Assembly (NCBI GenBank): GCA_003212795.1
Contig: QCOV01000001.1
Coordinates: forward strand, 215,321-279,320
DNA: 64,000 nt
DNA from: OCS116 cluster bacterium AG-435-F03
GTDB taxonomy: Bacteria > Pseudomonadota > Alphaproteobacteria > MED-G09
Direction of reading: 5' to 3'
The translations under genes were made by a program, and so were the position numbers. This document shows, piece after piece, positions 44,656 through 53,989 of this stretch (position 1 is the first letter of the stretch; each line of letters opens with the position of its first letter). The notes beneath the pieces were generated by a model. The model had not been told where the DNA came from. It saw nothing but the letters and a program-made list of their open reading frames with translations, and made no database searches.

Positions 44656-45984
44656 ATGATTAGAATAATAGCAATTTTGATAATTTTACCTTTACTAAGC
44701 TCATGCGGCTCCTCAAATTTTTTTGGCGGAAAAGATATTGATAAAGACCGCATAAAGGGTGATAGAATATCAATTCTTAAACTAAGAAAAAATCTTGTTT
44801 CCGATCCTCAAACACTTCAAAGCAATATCGCTTTACCTCAAGAAAAAACAAACTCTGATTGGTTATACCCAGGCGGATCACTTAATAATGCATTAGAAAA
44901 CTTATCCGGGCCAACATCTTTAAATAGAAAATGGAATATGAAGATAGGAGCTGGTTCAACAAAAATGGCTTATTTGATATCCATGCCAATAATAGCTGAT
45001 AATAAGGTTTTTTCTTTATCCTCAGATTCAAGAATTCAAGCTTTTGATATAAATAAAAGAAAAAGAATTTGGAATAACAACCTTGCAATAAAAAAAGAAA
45101 ATAAAAGAGAAGGATTCGGCGGCGGATTATCATTTTCTGATGGAGTTGTTTATGCTTCAACTGGATTTGGATATCTGTATGCATTCCTAGCAGATTCAGG
45201 TGAAATGCTATGGGAATTGAATATGAGGATTCCTAGTAGATCTTCACCAATAGTGTTTCAAGACCTTGTTTTCGTAATGACACATGATAACCAACTCTTT
45301 GCAGTAGATAAGGATTCAGGCGAAGTAATGTGGACACATAGAGGCATATTAGAGTCAGCTACGATTTTATCATCAACTTCAGTTGCTGCAGGAGATGGTT
45401 TAATATTTGTTCCTTATTCTTCAGGAGAAATTTATGCAATACGACCATTAAATGGATCAGTTATTTGGAGTGATTCTTTATCAAGAACAGGCTCATCTAC
45501 TTCACTTTCCGAAATTAATTCTATAACAGCACGACCAATCATTGATGATGGCCAGTTATTTAGCGTCAGCCATGCAGGTAGAATGGTTTCTATTGATATT
45601 TCAACCGGTGAGAGAGTATGGACAATTGATATGTCAAGCACAGAAACACCTTGGCTTGCAGGTGATTGGTTATTTGTTTTAACATCTAATGCAGAGTTAG
45701 TATGTATATCTAAGAGATCAGGTAAAATTCGTTGGGTTACACAGTTAGAGCAATATAGGAATGAAGAGAAGAAGAAAAACCCTATCCAGTGGAGTGGCCC
45801 AGTTATGGTTTCAAGCAAATTGCTAGCTATTTCATCTGAAGGTAAAGCTATTTGGGTTTCCCCTGACGATGGTGAGATTTTAAATTCTGATAAAATAACA
45901 GGGTCTAGCTATTTACCGCCTTTAGTAGTAAATAACACTGTTTATATTTTAAACGATAATGGAGATCTTTCAGCTTATAATTAA
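44656..45984 (+). CDS. bamB: Outer membrane assembly lipoprotein, BamB-like PQQ-type beta-propeller
   Basis: About 442 aa. Residues 1-18 are a lipoprotein signal ending in the lipobox LLSSC. The rest is a PQQ-like propeller with repeated W-containing strands, for example FDINKRKRIWNNNL, ADSGEMLWELNM, DKDSGEVMWTHRG and DISTGERVWTIDM. BamB scaffolds the BAM complex that inserts outer-membrane beta-barrels. Position between the YfgM-like gene and der is the usual one. The start at 44656 is favoured because it leaves a proper signal peptide. Confidence 0.9.
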   Translation: MIRIIAILIILPLLSSCGSSNFFGGKDIDKDRIKGDRISILKLRKNLVSDPQTLQSNIALPQEKTNSDWLYPGGSLNNALENLSGPTSLNRKWNMKIGAGSTKMAYLISMPIIADNKVFSLSSDSRIQAFDINKRKRIWNNNLAIKKENKREGFGGGLSFSDGVVYASTGFGYLYAFLADSGEMLWELNMRIPSRSSPIVFQDLVFVMTHDNQLFAVDKDSGEVMWTHRGILESATILSSTSVAAGDGLIFVPYSSGEIYAIRPLNGSVIWSDSLSRTGSSTSLSEINSITARPIIDDGQLFSVSHAGRMVSIDISTGERVWTIDMSSTETPWLAGDWLFVLTSNAELVCISKRSGKIRWVTQLEQYRNEEKKKNPIQWSGPVMVSSKLLAISSEGKAIWVSPDDGEILNSDKITGSSYLPPLVVNNTVYILNDNGDLSAYN

Positions 45985-46001
45985 GCTTAAGTTATAGTGT
46001 T

Positions 46002-47345
46002 ATGGTCAAAACTATAGCAATTATTGGAAGGCCAAATGTTGGTAAATCGACACTCTTTAATAGATTAATAGCTAAAAATAGCGCTATTGTTGCAGATAAT
46101 CCGGGAGTTACAAGGGATTATATAGTTGAAACATATACTGACAGAAATCTTAATATAGAATTAATTGATACCGCAGGATTAGAAGAAAATAACAAGAAGA
46201 ATTTATCAAAAATTCTTAAAAAGACTTCCAAAAAAGTAATTGAAAAATCTGATGCTATACTTTTTCTTGTTGATGTTCGTTCTGAAATAACTTCCGATGA
46301 TCTATTTCTAGCAAAATTGGTTCGTAAAAGTGGAAAAGATATAATATTAGTAGCTAATAAATGTGAAACAGTAAAACAAGATGAGGAAGCTTTAAAGTTT
46401 GATTCTTTTGGTTTTGGAGAATCCGTAAATGTATCTGCTGAACATAACAGGGGTATTCAATACCTTAAATCATTAATTTATGAGTCATTCAATCACGAGG
46501 ATGCAGAGGATCAATCAAATTTATCAAAAGAAGAAAATAAAATTAAAATATCTATTTTGGGTCGTCCAAATTCTGGAAAATCTACTTTGGCAAATTTTTT
46601 GCTCAAAGAAGATAGACAGCTTGTAGGAGAAACAGCTGGTTTAACTCGTGATATAATATCAGAAGAATTCCAATGGAAAAAAAATAATTATATTATCATT
46701 GATACGCCAGGTTTAAGAAAAAAATCTAAAATTAGCGATGAGGTAGAAAAAAAATCATCTAAAAGCAGCTTAAGGTCAGTTGATATTTCAGATATTTCAA
46801 TACTCATGATAGATGCTTCTATTGGCTTTGATAAACAAGATTTATTAATATCAAATTATATGGAAGATAAAGGAAAACCATTTATATTGGCGATTAATAA
46901 GTGGGATTTAATAAAAGATAAGAAGGATTCTAAAATTGAAATTTTAGATAAGATTTCTAAGTCTTTATCTCAATTTAGAGGAGCATCAACAGTTTTTATT
47001 TCTTCTAAAAACGGTCACGGGATTGATGAATTAATGAAAGAAGTTTTACAAATTTATGACTTAAGCTTTATTGAGATATCAACAAATAAACTTAATTCTT
47101 TTTTAGACAAAGTAACCTCAACACATACTCATCCAACTGATAACGGAAGAGAGGTGCGTTTTAAATATATTACTCAAATAAATTCAAATCCCATTTATTT
47201 TGCTATTTTTACAAATAAACCAAAGGCAGTTCTAGACTCATATAAAAGATATATACTCAATAATCTGCGAGAAGAGTTTTCTCTAAGTGGTGTTCCAATT
47301 AAAATAATATATAAAAAGACCGATAATCCATACAAAAAAAATTAG
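46002..47345 (+). CDS. der: Ribosome biogenesis GTPase Der (EngA)
   Basis: A 447-aa double GTPase needed for 50S subunit assembly. Both G domains are complete: the first with GRPNVGKSTLFN (about residues 8-19), DTAGLEE and NKCE; the second with GRPNSGKSTLANFLL (about 186-200), DTPGLRKKSK and NKWDL. A KH-like domain follows (about 355-447) with HTHPTDNGREVRFKYITQ. It ends the yfgM-bamB-der run and shares four bases with the convergent SDR gene. Confidence 0.97.
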   Translation: MVKTIAIIGRPNVGKSTLFNRLIAKNSAIVADNPGVTRDYIVETYTDRNLNIELIDTAGLEENNKKNLSKILKKTSKKVIEKSDAILFLVDVRSEITSDDLFLAKLVRKSGKDIILVANKCETVKQDEEALKFDSFGFGESVNVSAEHNRGIQYLKSLIYESFNHEDAEDQSNLSKEENKIKISILGRPNSGKSTLANFLLKEDRQLVGETAGLTRDIISEEFQWKKNNYIIIDTPGLRKKSKISDEVEKKSSKSSLRSVDISDISILMIDASIGFDKQDLLISNYMEDKGKPFILAINKWDLIKDKKDSKIEILDKISKSLSQFRGASTVFISSKNGHGIDELMKEVLQIYDLSFIEISTNKLNSFLDKVTSTHTHPTDNGREVRFKYITQINSNPIYFAIFTNKPKAVLDSYKRYILNNLREEFSLSGVPIKIIYKKTDNPYKKN

Positions 47346-48052
47346 CACAAAATTTCAATAAGATTTTTATCATTTTCTTTAGATTTTAATAAATTTTCTA
47401 TAATTATTGCGGATATTTTTTCAGGATTATTGAAATCTGACTCATTAAGACCTGGAATAATTGTCTTTCTTAAGAAAGTATTCATTCTCGGCGCAAAGCA
47501 ATAATGGATATCAATGTTATCTTTTGATACTTCTTTAGCCCATATAGATATCATTTTTTCAAGCCCAGCCTTGCTTACTGAATAAGGGATATGATATGGT
47601 TTATCTTCTTTTGTCTCTTTATCAAGGATAAATAAACATTTTGCATCTTTAGATGATTTAAGAAGTTGTTCAAAAGATCTAATTAAACGATAATTTAATG
47701 TTAAATTAAAATTTATCACTTTTTCCCAAATATCGGGTTTTAGATGAGATAATGGAGTTAACTCATTAGTTATTGCTGCGTTAGAAACAAGTAAATCTAA
47801 TTTGCCCCATTTTTTATTTATTTCAAATCCTAATTTATCAATTGAATCATCTTCACTAAGATCTAATGGAACAATAGTTGATTTTGAACCAAGTTTAATT
47901 ATCTCATCATATTGTTCTTCAAGTGCACCAACTGTTCGTGCAACTAATATTATCTCAAAACCCTTTTTTGCTAATTCAATTGATAAATATTTTCCTAACC
48001 CTCTTGATGAGCCAGTAACAAGAGCAATTTTATCTTTATGATCTTTAATCAT
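47342..48052 (-). CDS. SDR family oxidoreductase next to purF
   Basis: A 236-aa short-chain dehydrogenase: VTGSSRGLGKYLSIEL near residues 14-29, LVSNAAI near 92 and the catalytic YSVSKAGLEKM. It lies three bases downstream of purF. An SDR in this position after cvpA-purF recurs in alphaproteobacteria, so it belongs to the conserved run rather than to the catabolic genes elsewhere. The substrate is unknown. Confidence 0.85.
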   Translation of the reverse strand: MIKDHKDKIALVTGSSRGLGKYLSIELAKKGFEIILVARTVGALEEQYDEIIKLGSKSTIVPLDLSEDDSIDKLGFEINKKWGKLDLLVSNAAITNELTPLSHLKPDIWEKVINFNLTLNYRLIRSFEQLLKSSKDAKCLFILDKETKEDKPYHIPYSVSKAGLEKMISIWAKEVSKDNIDIHYCFAPRMNTFLRKTIIPGLNESDFNNPEKISAIIIENLLKSKENDKNLIEILC

Positions 48053-48055
48053 TAA

Positions 48056-49540
48056 TTAATTTTGGCTTTCATTTTCAGATAGTAAAGAGAGTTGTTCTTG
48101 AATCTTTTCGCTCTTGTAATCATTTAGATTTGTAGGGTAGTCTCCTGTAAAGCAATGATCAGTATATTCTGGACTATCATTATTTCTTCCTTTGTTATAC
48201 CCCATTGATTTATATAAACCGTCTAATGAAAGGAAACCTAACGAGTCGGCGCCAATATATTTACACATTTCATCTAAACTTTTATTTGAAGCCAATAGTT
48301 GTTCAGTCTCTGGAGTATCTATTCCATAAAAATCTGGATATTTTATCGGAGGGCAGGCTATTCTCATATGTATCTCTGAAGCACCAGCCTCTCTCATTAA
48401 CTCAACAATTTTGACTGAAGTTGTTCCCCTTACTACACTATCATCGACTAAAACTACGCTTTTGCCTTTTATTGAGCCTCTATCAGGATTATGTTTAAGT
48501 TTTACAGATGATTGTCTGTTTGACTGTGTTGGTAGAATAAATGTTCTTCCTACATAATGATTTCTTATTATTGATAATTCGAAAGGTATTTTTGATTCTT
48601 CTGAGTATCCTAAAGCTGCTGGAACGCCTGAGTCAGGAACTGGAACAACAATATCGGCGTTAGCTGGACATTCCTTAGCTAGATTTTTTCCAAATGATTT
48701 TCTACATTCATAAACAGATTTTCCATCTAGCATGGAATCGGGTCTAGAAAAATATATGTACTCAAATATGCAAGGACGCAATCTTGCGTTTGGAAAAGGT
48801 TTAATACTCTCCTCGCCATCTTCTGTAATTACAATGATTTCACCAGGTTCAATTTCTCTTACAAATTTTGCACCAATAATATCAAGCGCACATGTTTCTG
48901 AAGCTAATATTTTTGCTCCGTCTAATTCCCCTAAGACGAGGGGTCTTATTCCAAAAGGGTCTCTAGCGCCAATTAATTTTTTGTTAGTTAAAACTACTAA
49001 TGCCCATGCTCCTGAAATTTGCATCAACGCATCAACTAAGCGATCTAATGTTCTATCTGCATCAGATCTAGCTACCAATTGTAAAATTGTTTCTGTGTCA
49101 GAGGTTGATTGGAAGATAGACCCTTTTCTTATGAGCTCGTCTCTTAGCGATAGTGCGTTTGTAATATTTCCATTATGAGCTATTGCAAATCCTCCACCCC
49201 ATAAATCAGCAAAAAAAGGTTGAATATTTCTTTGAATTGTAGCACCTGTTGTTGAATATCTGTTATGTCCAACAGCGCTATTACCTACTAATCGATTTAT
49301 TACAGACATTTTTGTAAAGTTATCACTTACTAACCCTGGATGTCTTTCAGATATAAACTTTGTTCCATCAAAAGTTACTATTCCTGCAGCTTCTTGACCG
49401 CGATGCTGTAAAGCATGAAGCCCTAAGGCAGTTAGTGCAGCTGAATCTTCATGGTTGTATACACCAAAAACTCCACATTCTTCATGTAATTTATCATCTT
49501 TAATAAAAGGTGATTTTCTATTCGTTTTCAATGCTTTCAT
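48056..49540 (-). CDS. purF: Amidophosphoribosyltransferase
   Basis: First committed step of purine synthesis: PRPP plus glutamine gives phosphoribosylamine. The 494-aa protein has a 21-residue leader before the catalytic Cys22 (EECGVFGVYNHEDSA), which must be exposed by propeptide removal. The glutaminase domain has NGNITNALSLRDEL and DTETILQLV. The PRTase domain has VVLVDDSVVRGTTSVKIVE. The start overlaps cvpA by 23 bases, an arrangement retained in many proteobacteria. Confidence 0.97.
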   Translation of the reverse strand: MKALKTNRKSPFIKDDKLHEECGVFGVYNHEDSAALTALGLHALQHRGQEAAGIVTFDGTKFISERHPGLVSDNFTKMSVINRLVGNSAVGHNRYSTTGATIQRNIQPFFADLWGGGFAIAHNGNITNALSLRDELIRKGSIFQSTSDTETILQLVARSDADRTLDRLVDALMQISGAWALVVLTNKKLIGARDPFGIRPLVLGELDGAKILASETCALDIIGAKFVREIEPGEIIVITEDGEESIKPFPNARLRPCIFEYIYFSRPDSMLDGKSVYECRKSFGKNLAKECPANADIVVPVPDSGVPAALGYSEESKIPFELSIIRNHYVGRTFILPTQSNRQSSVKLKHNPDRGSIKGKSVVLVDDSVVRGTTSVKIVELMREAGASEIHMRIACPPIKYPDFYGIDTPETEQLLASNKSLDEMCKYIGADSLGFLSLDGLYKSMGYNKGRNNDSPEYTDHCFTGDYPTNLNDYKSEKIQEQLSLLSENESQN

Positions 49541-50063
49541 TATTATTATCGCTATTAATTATATCCTGCATTTGAGTTTCATTAAAAAATTCGAAATTAT
49601 CCGTAAGCATAACAGATAATTTTTCAATTAAAGGAAGTGTTTTTGAATCTTTTGTATATTCAGGAAAGTCCTCCCTTTCATTAGGCATTAATGTGTATAT
49701 ATAAATTATACAAGCAAGAACAAAAACTCTAAATACTCCAAAGAAAAACCCAAGCAATTTATCCAAATATCCTATGGATGTTGATTTAAAAATTTTGAGT
49801 ATTGGTATTGAGATCACTCTCCAAATAATTAAAGTGAGAATAAAGATAGTTGATATAACTACTATATCTCTTAAAGCATCGTTTTCTATAAATATAACTA
49901 GAGGTTTTGAAAGATGGACGAAAAATACTTTTATATTTACAAATGCAACAACCCAACCAAGTAAGGCAAGAAGTTCTTTAAAAAAACCTTGAAACAAAGC
50001 CAAAGAACCTGAAATCACAATCGAAAAGATTAGAATTAAATCGATTACATTAGTTTCCATCAT
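49518..50063 (-). CDS. cvpA: CvpA family membrane protein
   Basis: A 181-aa inner-membrane protein with four hydrophobic helices (residues about 5-30, 38-56, 65-95 and 104-125), followed by an acidic cytoplasmic tail. DLILIFSIVISGSLALFQGF at the start and LGFFFGVFRVFVLACI near residue 105 match the CvpA family, named for colicin V production in E. coli and linked to envelope stress tolerance. It is upstream of and overlaps purF. Confidence 0.88.
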   Translation of the reverse strand: MMETNVIDLILIFSIVISGSLALFQGFFKELLALLGWVVAFVNIKVFFVHLSKPLVIFIENDALRDIVVISTIFILTLIIWRVISIPILKIFKSTSIGYLDKLLGFFFGVFRVFVLACIIYIYTLMPNEREDFPEYTKDSKTLPLIEKLSVMLTDNFEFFNETQMQDIINSDNNNESIENE

Positions 50064-50126
50064 TTTCCCAAATATCGACTTACATAAATAAATCTTTATT
50101 ACTAAAATTACTAGATAATTGTTCTT

Positions 50127-50864
50127 TTAATTTATTGGTCCTTCAGACAAACCATTTATAAACTGAACTACAAATGGATTATCAGTGCTTTCAATTGTAT
50201 CTTTATTTCCTTCCCAAATAATCTCACCTTTATGAAGCATGTGAATTTTATCTGATATTGTTCTAGCGCTAGACATGTCATGCGTAATTGTAAGAGAAGT
50301 TGCGCCAATATCTCTTACCTTTTCTATTATCAGTTTGTTAATAACATCAGCACTTATTGGATCTAAACCAGTAGTTGGTTCATCAAAAAAGATAATATCA
50401 GGTTTGATAGAAATAGCCCTTGCTAAAGCAACTCTTTTTTGCATTCCCCCAGATAACTCAGAAGGATATAAGTTAACAACATCCTTACTTAAGCCAACCT
50501 TTTCAAGATTAAGAATTGCATCGTCGAAACATAATTTTTTGTTTTTACCATTTTGAATATTATAGAAACTAACATTTTGCCATATACGAAGGCTGTCAAA
50601 TAAAGCACCGCCTTGAAAAAGCATACCAATTTTTATTTTACTGTTTTTCTTAAATTTACCATTTTCAAAAATGAGATTATTTTTTATTGATATTCTGCCT
50701 TTTTCAGGAGTTAATAGGCCTAAAATACATTTAATTAGAACAGATTTGCCAGTACCAGAGCCACCAATAATTACAGAAGATGTTCCTTCTTCTATATCAA
50801 GGTTTACCCCATTTAAAACTTTTTTATTTTCAAAATATTTATGTAAGTTTTCTATTTTTATCAT
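50127..50864 (-). CDS. mlaF: ABC transporter ATP-binding protein MlaF-like
   Basis: A 245-aa ATPase: Walker A GGSGTGKSVLIKC near residues 34-46, the signature LSGGMQKRVALARAI, Walker B IIFFDEPTTGLDP and the switch His in ITHDM. LSGGMQKRVALARAI with GLLTPEKG is characteristic of MlaF, which powers phospholipid transfer between the membranes. The gene begins one base after the mlaE stop. The ATG at 50864 is preferred over a TTG at 50876 that lies in mlaE. No mlaD or mlaC gene is next to it. Confidence 0.9.
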   Translation of the reverse strand: MIKIENLHKYFENKKVLNGVNLDIEEGTSSVIIGGSGTGKSVLIKCILGLLTPEKGRISIKNNLIFENGKFKKNSKIKIGMLFQGGALFDSLRIWQNVSFYNIQNGKNKKLCFDDAILNLEKVGLSKDVVNLYPSELSGGMQKRVALARAISIKPDIIFFDEPTTGLDPISADVINKLIIEKVRDIGATSLTITHDMSSARTISDKIHMLHKGEIIWEGNKDTIESTDNPFVVQFINGLSEGPIN

Positions 50865-50865
50865 T

Positions 50866-51639
50866 TTAAGAAGCAAAAAATAGATTAGTCATAATGTAAT
50901 TAGAAGCTAGTATAAGGACAGAAGCTGATACCACTGCATTTGTAGTTGCTTTTCCTACACCCTGTGCACCACCATTCGAATTAAAGCCTTGATAGCAACC
51001 CATTATAGTAATTATAAATCCAAAAAAAGAAGCTTTGATTAACCCAGAACTTATATCGTTGACTTCAAGGAAATCAACCGTGTTTTGAATATAAACACTA
51101 CCATTAAATCCTAAACTTTGTGTTCCTATAAACCATCCACCCATAATGCCAATGATATCAGCAAAAATAATTAAGATAGGTAACATGATAATTCCAGAGA
51201 TTATTCTAGGAACAATAAGGTAACTAATTGGGTCAGCTGATAGAGTTTTTAATGCATCTATTTGTTCTGTCACTTTCATAGTCCCTAGTTCAGCTGCAAT
51301 GGCAGAAGAAACTCTTCCTGCAACCACTATACCGCCTAGAACTGGCCCTAATTCTCTTGTTATACCTAATGCTACAATTGAAGAAACAATTGCTTCAGAA
51401 TTAAATTGATTTCCTCCATAATATATCTGTAAAGCAAGAGCACCACCTGTAAAAAAAGATGTTAAGGAAACCACAGGTAAAGAAAAATAACCTATAAAAG
51501 TCATTTGATTGATAATATTTTTAAAATACCAGGGTTTAAAAAATGATCGCAATATTTTTGTAAAAAAAATAAAAAAATGACCAGTATTGTTAAGGAACAA
51601 GATTACAACTTTTCCAATATTTCTAGTTATTGTAAACAC
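50866..51639 (-). CDS. mlaE: ABC transporter permease MlaE-like
   Basis: A 257-aa permease of the MlaE/YrbE family with about five membrane helices. SFFTGGALALQIYYGG, the long conserved block RELGPVLGGIVVAGRVSSAIAAELG (core RELGPVLGG) and EQIDALKTLSADPI are diagnostic. Together with MlaF it would form the inner-membrane part of a lipid transporter that maintains outer-membrane asymmetry. It lies directly after dnaB on the same strand. Confidence 0.92.
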   Translation of the reverse strand: MFTITRNIGKVVILFLNNTGHFFIFFTKILRSFFKPWYFKNIINQMTFIGYFSLPVVSLTSFFTGGALALQIYYGGNQFNSEAIVSSIVALGITRELGPVLGGIVVAGRVSSAIAAELGTMKVTEQIDALKTLSADPISYLIVPRIISGIIMLPILIIFADIIGIMGGWFIGTQSLGFNGSVYIQNTVDFLEVNDISSGLIKASFFGFIITIMGCYQGFNSNGGAQGVGKATTNAVVSASVLILASNYIMTNLFFAS

Positions 51640-53172
51640 TTATTCAAATCTTTCAGGCAAATAGTTTTCTCTCGCAAGATCAGAAAACTTTGTTAGTCTT
51701 TCTTCAAATTGTAATTGAACATTTGATGTCGGCCCATGTCTATGTTTCCTTATTAGAACTTCAGCTTTCCCATGAACTTCATCCATTCTTGCTAGCCATG
51801 AAGTATGCTGTTCAGTTCCAGGAGGAGGTTGATTGTTTTGTAAGTAGTATTCATCTCTATATACAAACATTACGATGTCTGCATCTTGTTCAATTGCTCC
51901 AGATTCTCTTAAATCTGATAACAAAGGTCGTTTATCATCTCTTGATTCAACTTGCCTCGAAAGCTGTGAAAGAGCGATAATTGGTATATCTAGATCTTTT
52001 GCTAGGGATTTTAATCCTTGGGTAATTTCCGCTACTTCTTGCACTCTACTATCTCGGTATTTTCCAGAAGATGTCGTTGCTAATTGAATATAATCAACAA
52101 TAATTAATCCGAGCTCTTGATTCTTGGTGGTTTTTAAAGTTCTTGCCAATCTTCTTGCTCTTGTAGCTAAAACTCCAATTGGTATAGAACCGCTTTGATC
52201 AATATAAAATGGAACAGATTTTAAGTCGGCTATTGTTCTAGCATAATGCATAAATTGATCTTCCTTAATATTTCCTCTTCTTAATTCATTAGATTCTATA
52301 CCTGATTGTTCTGCAGCAATTCTAGTTGTTAGTTGTTCAGCAGACATTTCTAAAGAAAAAAAGGCTACAACACTTCCATCAGAAATAATATTTCCATTTT
52401 TATCTGTTTTTACTTCATCATTTTGCAGAGTTTCTGAAAATTTCTTTGCAACATTAAACCCAATATTAGTAGCTAATGAGGTTTTCCCCATAGCGGGTCT
52501 TCCAGCAAGAATAATTAGATCTGATTTTTGAAGGCCGCCTAAAGCTTTATCTAGATCTTTAAAACCTGTAGATAAACCAGCTAAACCACCTGATGATTGA
52601 TAGGCGGATTCTATGGTTGTTAAAGACTCAGTTAAAGTTTTTTCAAAAGACTCGAAACCCTGTTCAGCATCACCAGAAACCTCAATTTGGAATAATTTAT
52701 TTTCTGTTTCTTCTATAATATCATTTGCTGTTATATCTTCTTGACCTAAGTCGAATGAAGAGTGTTGAAGAAATTCTGCTGTATTAATTAACTCTCTTCT
52801 TAAGGCAAGATCATATATTAATGATGAGTACTCTTCGATTGCAGGGCCTGGCGCAGCATTGATTACAAGTTGTTCAAAATACTGATCAGAGTCAAATTCT
52901 TCATCATTCTCAAAGAAAGTTTTCAAAAAAATTATATTTGCGGTTTTACCAGTTGAAAGAGACTTGTTTATTTTTTCATAAATCTCTCCATGGAGTTTAT
53001 TATAAAAATGTTCTCCGCTTAATCTTGTATTATTGCATTTTTCAATAAGGTCATTATTTCTTATTAACGCACCTAAGAGTTGTTGTTCAGCCTCAATATT
53101 ATGGGGTAATTCTAGGGTATTAGTTTCAGAATTCTCGTCTTCATTAACAAGATAAGGGGTTGAAGTGTTCAT
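51640..53172 (-). CDS. dnaB: Replicative DNA helicase
   Basis: A 510-aa hexameric helicase. The N-terminal DnaB domain (about residues 20-125; LPHNIEAEQQLLGALIRNN) precedes a RecA-type ATPase with Walker A AGRPAMGKTSLATNIG, Walker B LIIVDYIQL, and SRQVESRDDKRPLLSDLRESGAIEQDAD, cut here at its core LSDLRESGAIEQDAD. It has a somewhat long linker with TDKNGNIISDGSV. It follows rplI, the common arrangement, with a 119-base gap holding a perfect DnaA box. Confidence 0.96.
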   Translation of the reverse strand: MNTSTPYLVNEDENSETNTLELPHNIEAEQQLLGALIRNNDLIEKCNNTRLSGEHFYNKLHGEIYEKINKSLSTGKTANIIFLKTFFENDEEFDSDQYFEQLVINAAPGPAIEEYSSLIYDLALRRELINTAEFLQHSSFDLGQEDITANDIIEETENKLFQIEVSGDAEQGFESFEKTLTESLTTIESAYQSSGGLAGLSTGFKDLDKALGGLQKSDLIILAGRPAMGKTSLATNIGFNVAKKFSETLQNDEVKTDKNGNIISDGSVVAFFSLEMSAEQLTTRIAAEQSGIESNELRRGNIKEDQFMHYARTIADLKSVPFYIDQSGSIPIGVLATRARRLARTLKTTKNQELGLIIVDYIQLATTSSGKYRDSRVQEVAEITQGLKSLAKDLDIPIIALSQLSRQVESRDDKRPLLSDLRESGAIEQDADIVMFVYRDEYYLQNNQPPPGTEQHTSWLARMDEVHGKAEVLIRKHRHGPTSNVQLQFEERLTKFSDLARENYLPERFE

Positions 53173-53216
53173 TCATATAACTTATCAGTAAAAGTAAATA
53201 ACCCAAGAAAAAAAAC

Positions 53217-53225
53217 TGTGGATAA
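53217..53225 (-). promoter_or_regulatory. Perfect DnaA box upstream of dnaB
   Basis: TTATCCACA, the consensus high-affinity DnaA-binding 9-mer, reads on the minus strand 45 bases upstream of the dnaB start, in the rplI-dnaB gap. A T tract of eight follows it. Only one box is present, so this is a possible regulatory site rather than an origin. Confidence 0.55.
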
Positions 53226-53291
53226 ATGTGAATATCGGGGTTAAATGAATTAAATGATTAAATTATATAGTTAATTTACCTGGTAATCTTT

Positions 53292-53987
53292 TTAAGAATT
53301 ATCGTCTTCTTTATTTTTAGAATTATCAACTTCAGAATTAATTTCATTATTAATTTCCTCAGCATCTTTTTTGTCTTCTTTATCTTCAATTTCTTCAGAT
53401 GAATCTTCTGTTTCTTCGCTAATGTTTTCTGGAATAGCTCCTTCTTCGAAAACTTCCTCAATATTAATTGTATCTTCTTCAATTAAGTTTTCATCTTTTT
53501 CTATATTAATTTCTTCACCTTTAATAAGTGTTTCGGCTTCTGCATCGGTTCGTGAAACAATTACAGAAATCGTTGCTTGAACTTCAGGATGTAATTTTAC
53601 AGAGACATTATGAATACCAAGATCTTTAATTGGCTTGTCTAGCTTAATTTGGTTTTTTTCAACAATAAAACCATTTTCATCTAAAGCATTTTTAATATCA
53701 TTTGTATTAACTGATCCATATAGTTGACCCGTTTCACCAGCTTGTCTAATAATGATTAGATTAAAGTTATCTAATTTTTCTAAAATAACTTCAGCTTCTT
53801 GCTTTTGCTTGAGATTATTTGCCTCCAATGTAACTCTTTCTTTTTCAAAATAAGCTAGATTGTCTTCTGAAGCTCTTAGAGCTTTTTTTTGTGGTAATAA
53901 AAAATTTCTCGCAAAACCATCTTTAACTTTAACAACTTCACCCATTTGTCCAAGTTTTTCAATTCTTTCTAATAAAATGACTTCCAT
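53292..53987 (-). CDS. rplI: 50S ribosomal protein L9 with long acidic tail
   Basis: Residues 1-150 are a normal L9: MEVILLERIEKLGQMGEVVKVKDGFARNFLLP (here shortened to GQMGEVVKVKDGFARNFLLP) and the C-terminal rRNA-binding domain ending LHPEVQATISVIV. After that come about 75 residues rich in Glu, Asp and Asn with little else, for example SEETEDSSEEIEDKEDKK. Alphaproteobacterial L9s often have acidic tails, but this makes 231 aa against about 150 in E. coli. It follows rpsR after two bases. Confidence 0.94.
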   Translation of the reverse strand: MEVILLERIEKLGQMGEVVKVKDGFARNFLLPQKKALRASEDNLAYFEKERVTLEANNLKQKQEAEVILEKLDNFNLIIIRQAGETGQLYGSVNTNDIKNALDENGFIVEKNQIKLDKPIKDLGIHNVSVKLHPEVQATISVIVSRTDAEAETLIKGEEINIEKDENLIEEDTINIEEVFEEGAIPENISEETEDSSEEIEDKEDKKDAEEINNEINSEVDNSKNKEDDNS

Positions 53988-53989
53988 AA

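Noticed and set aside
53173-53291. Replication origin near dnaB
   Set aside because: Only one DnaA box is present, with no box cluster, no unwinding region beyond general AT richness, and no dnaA, dnaN, gidA or hemE neighbours.
53276-53482. Lysine-rich 68-aa open frame
   Set aside because: It is another frame of the low-complexity acidic tail of L9; the repetitive GAA/GAT codons read as AAG/AAA when shifted.
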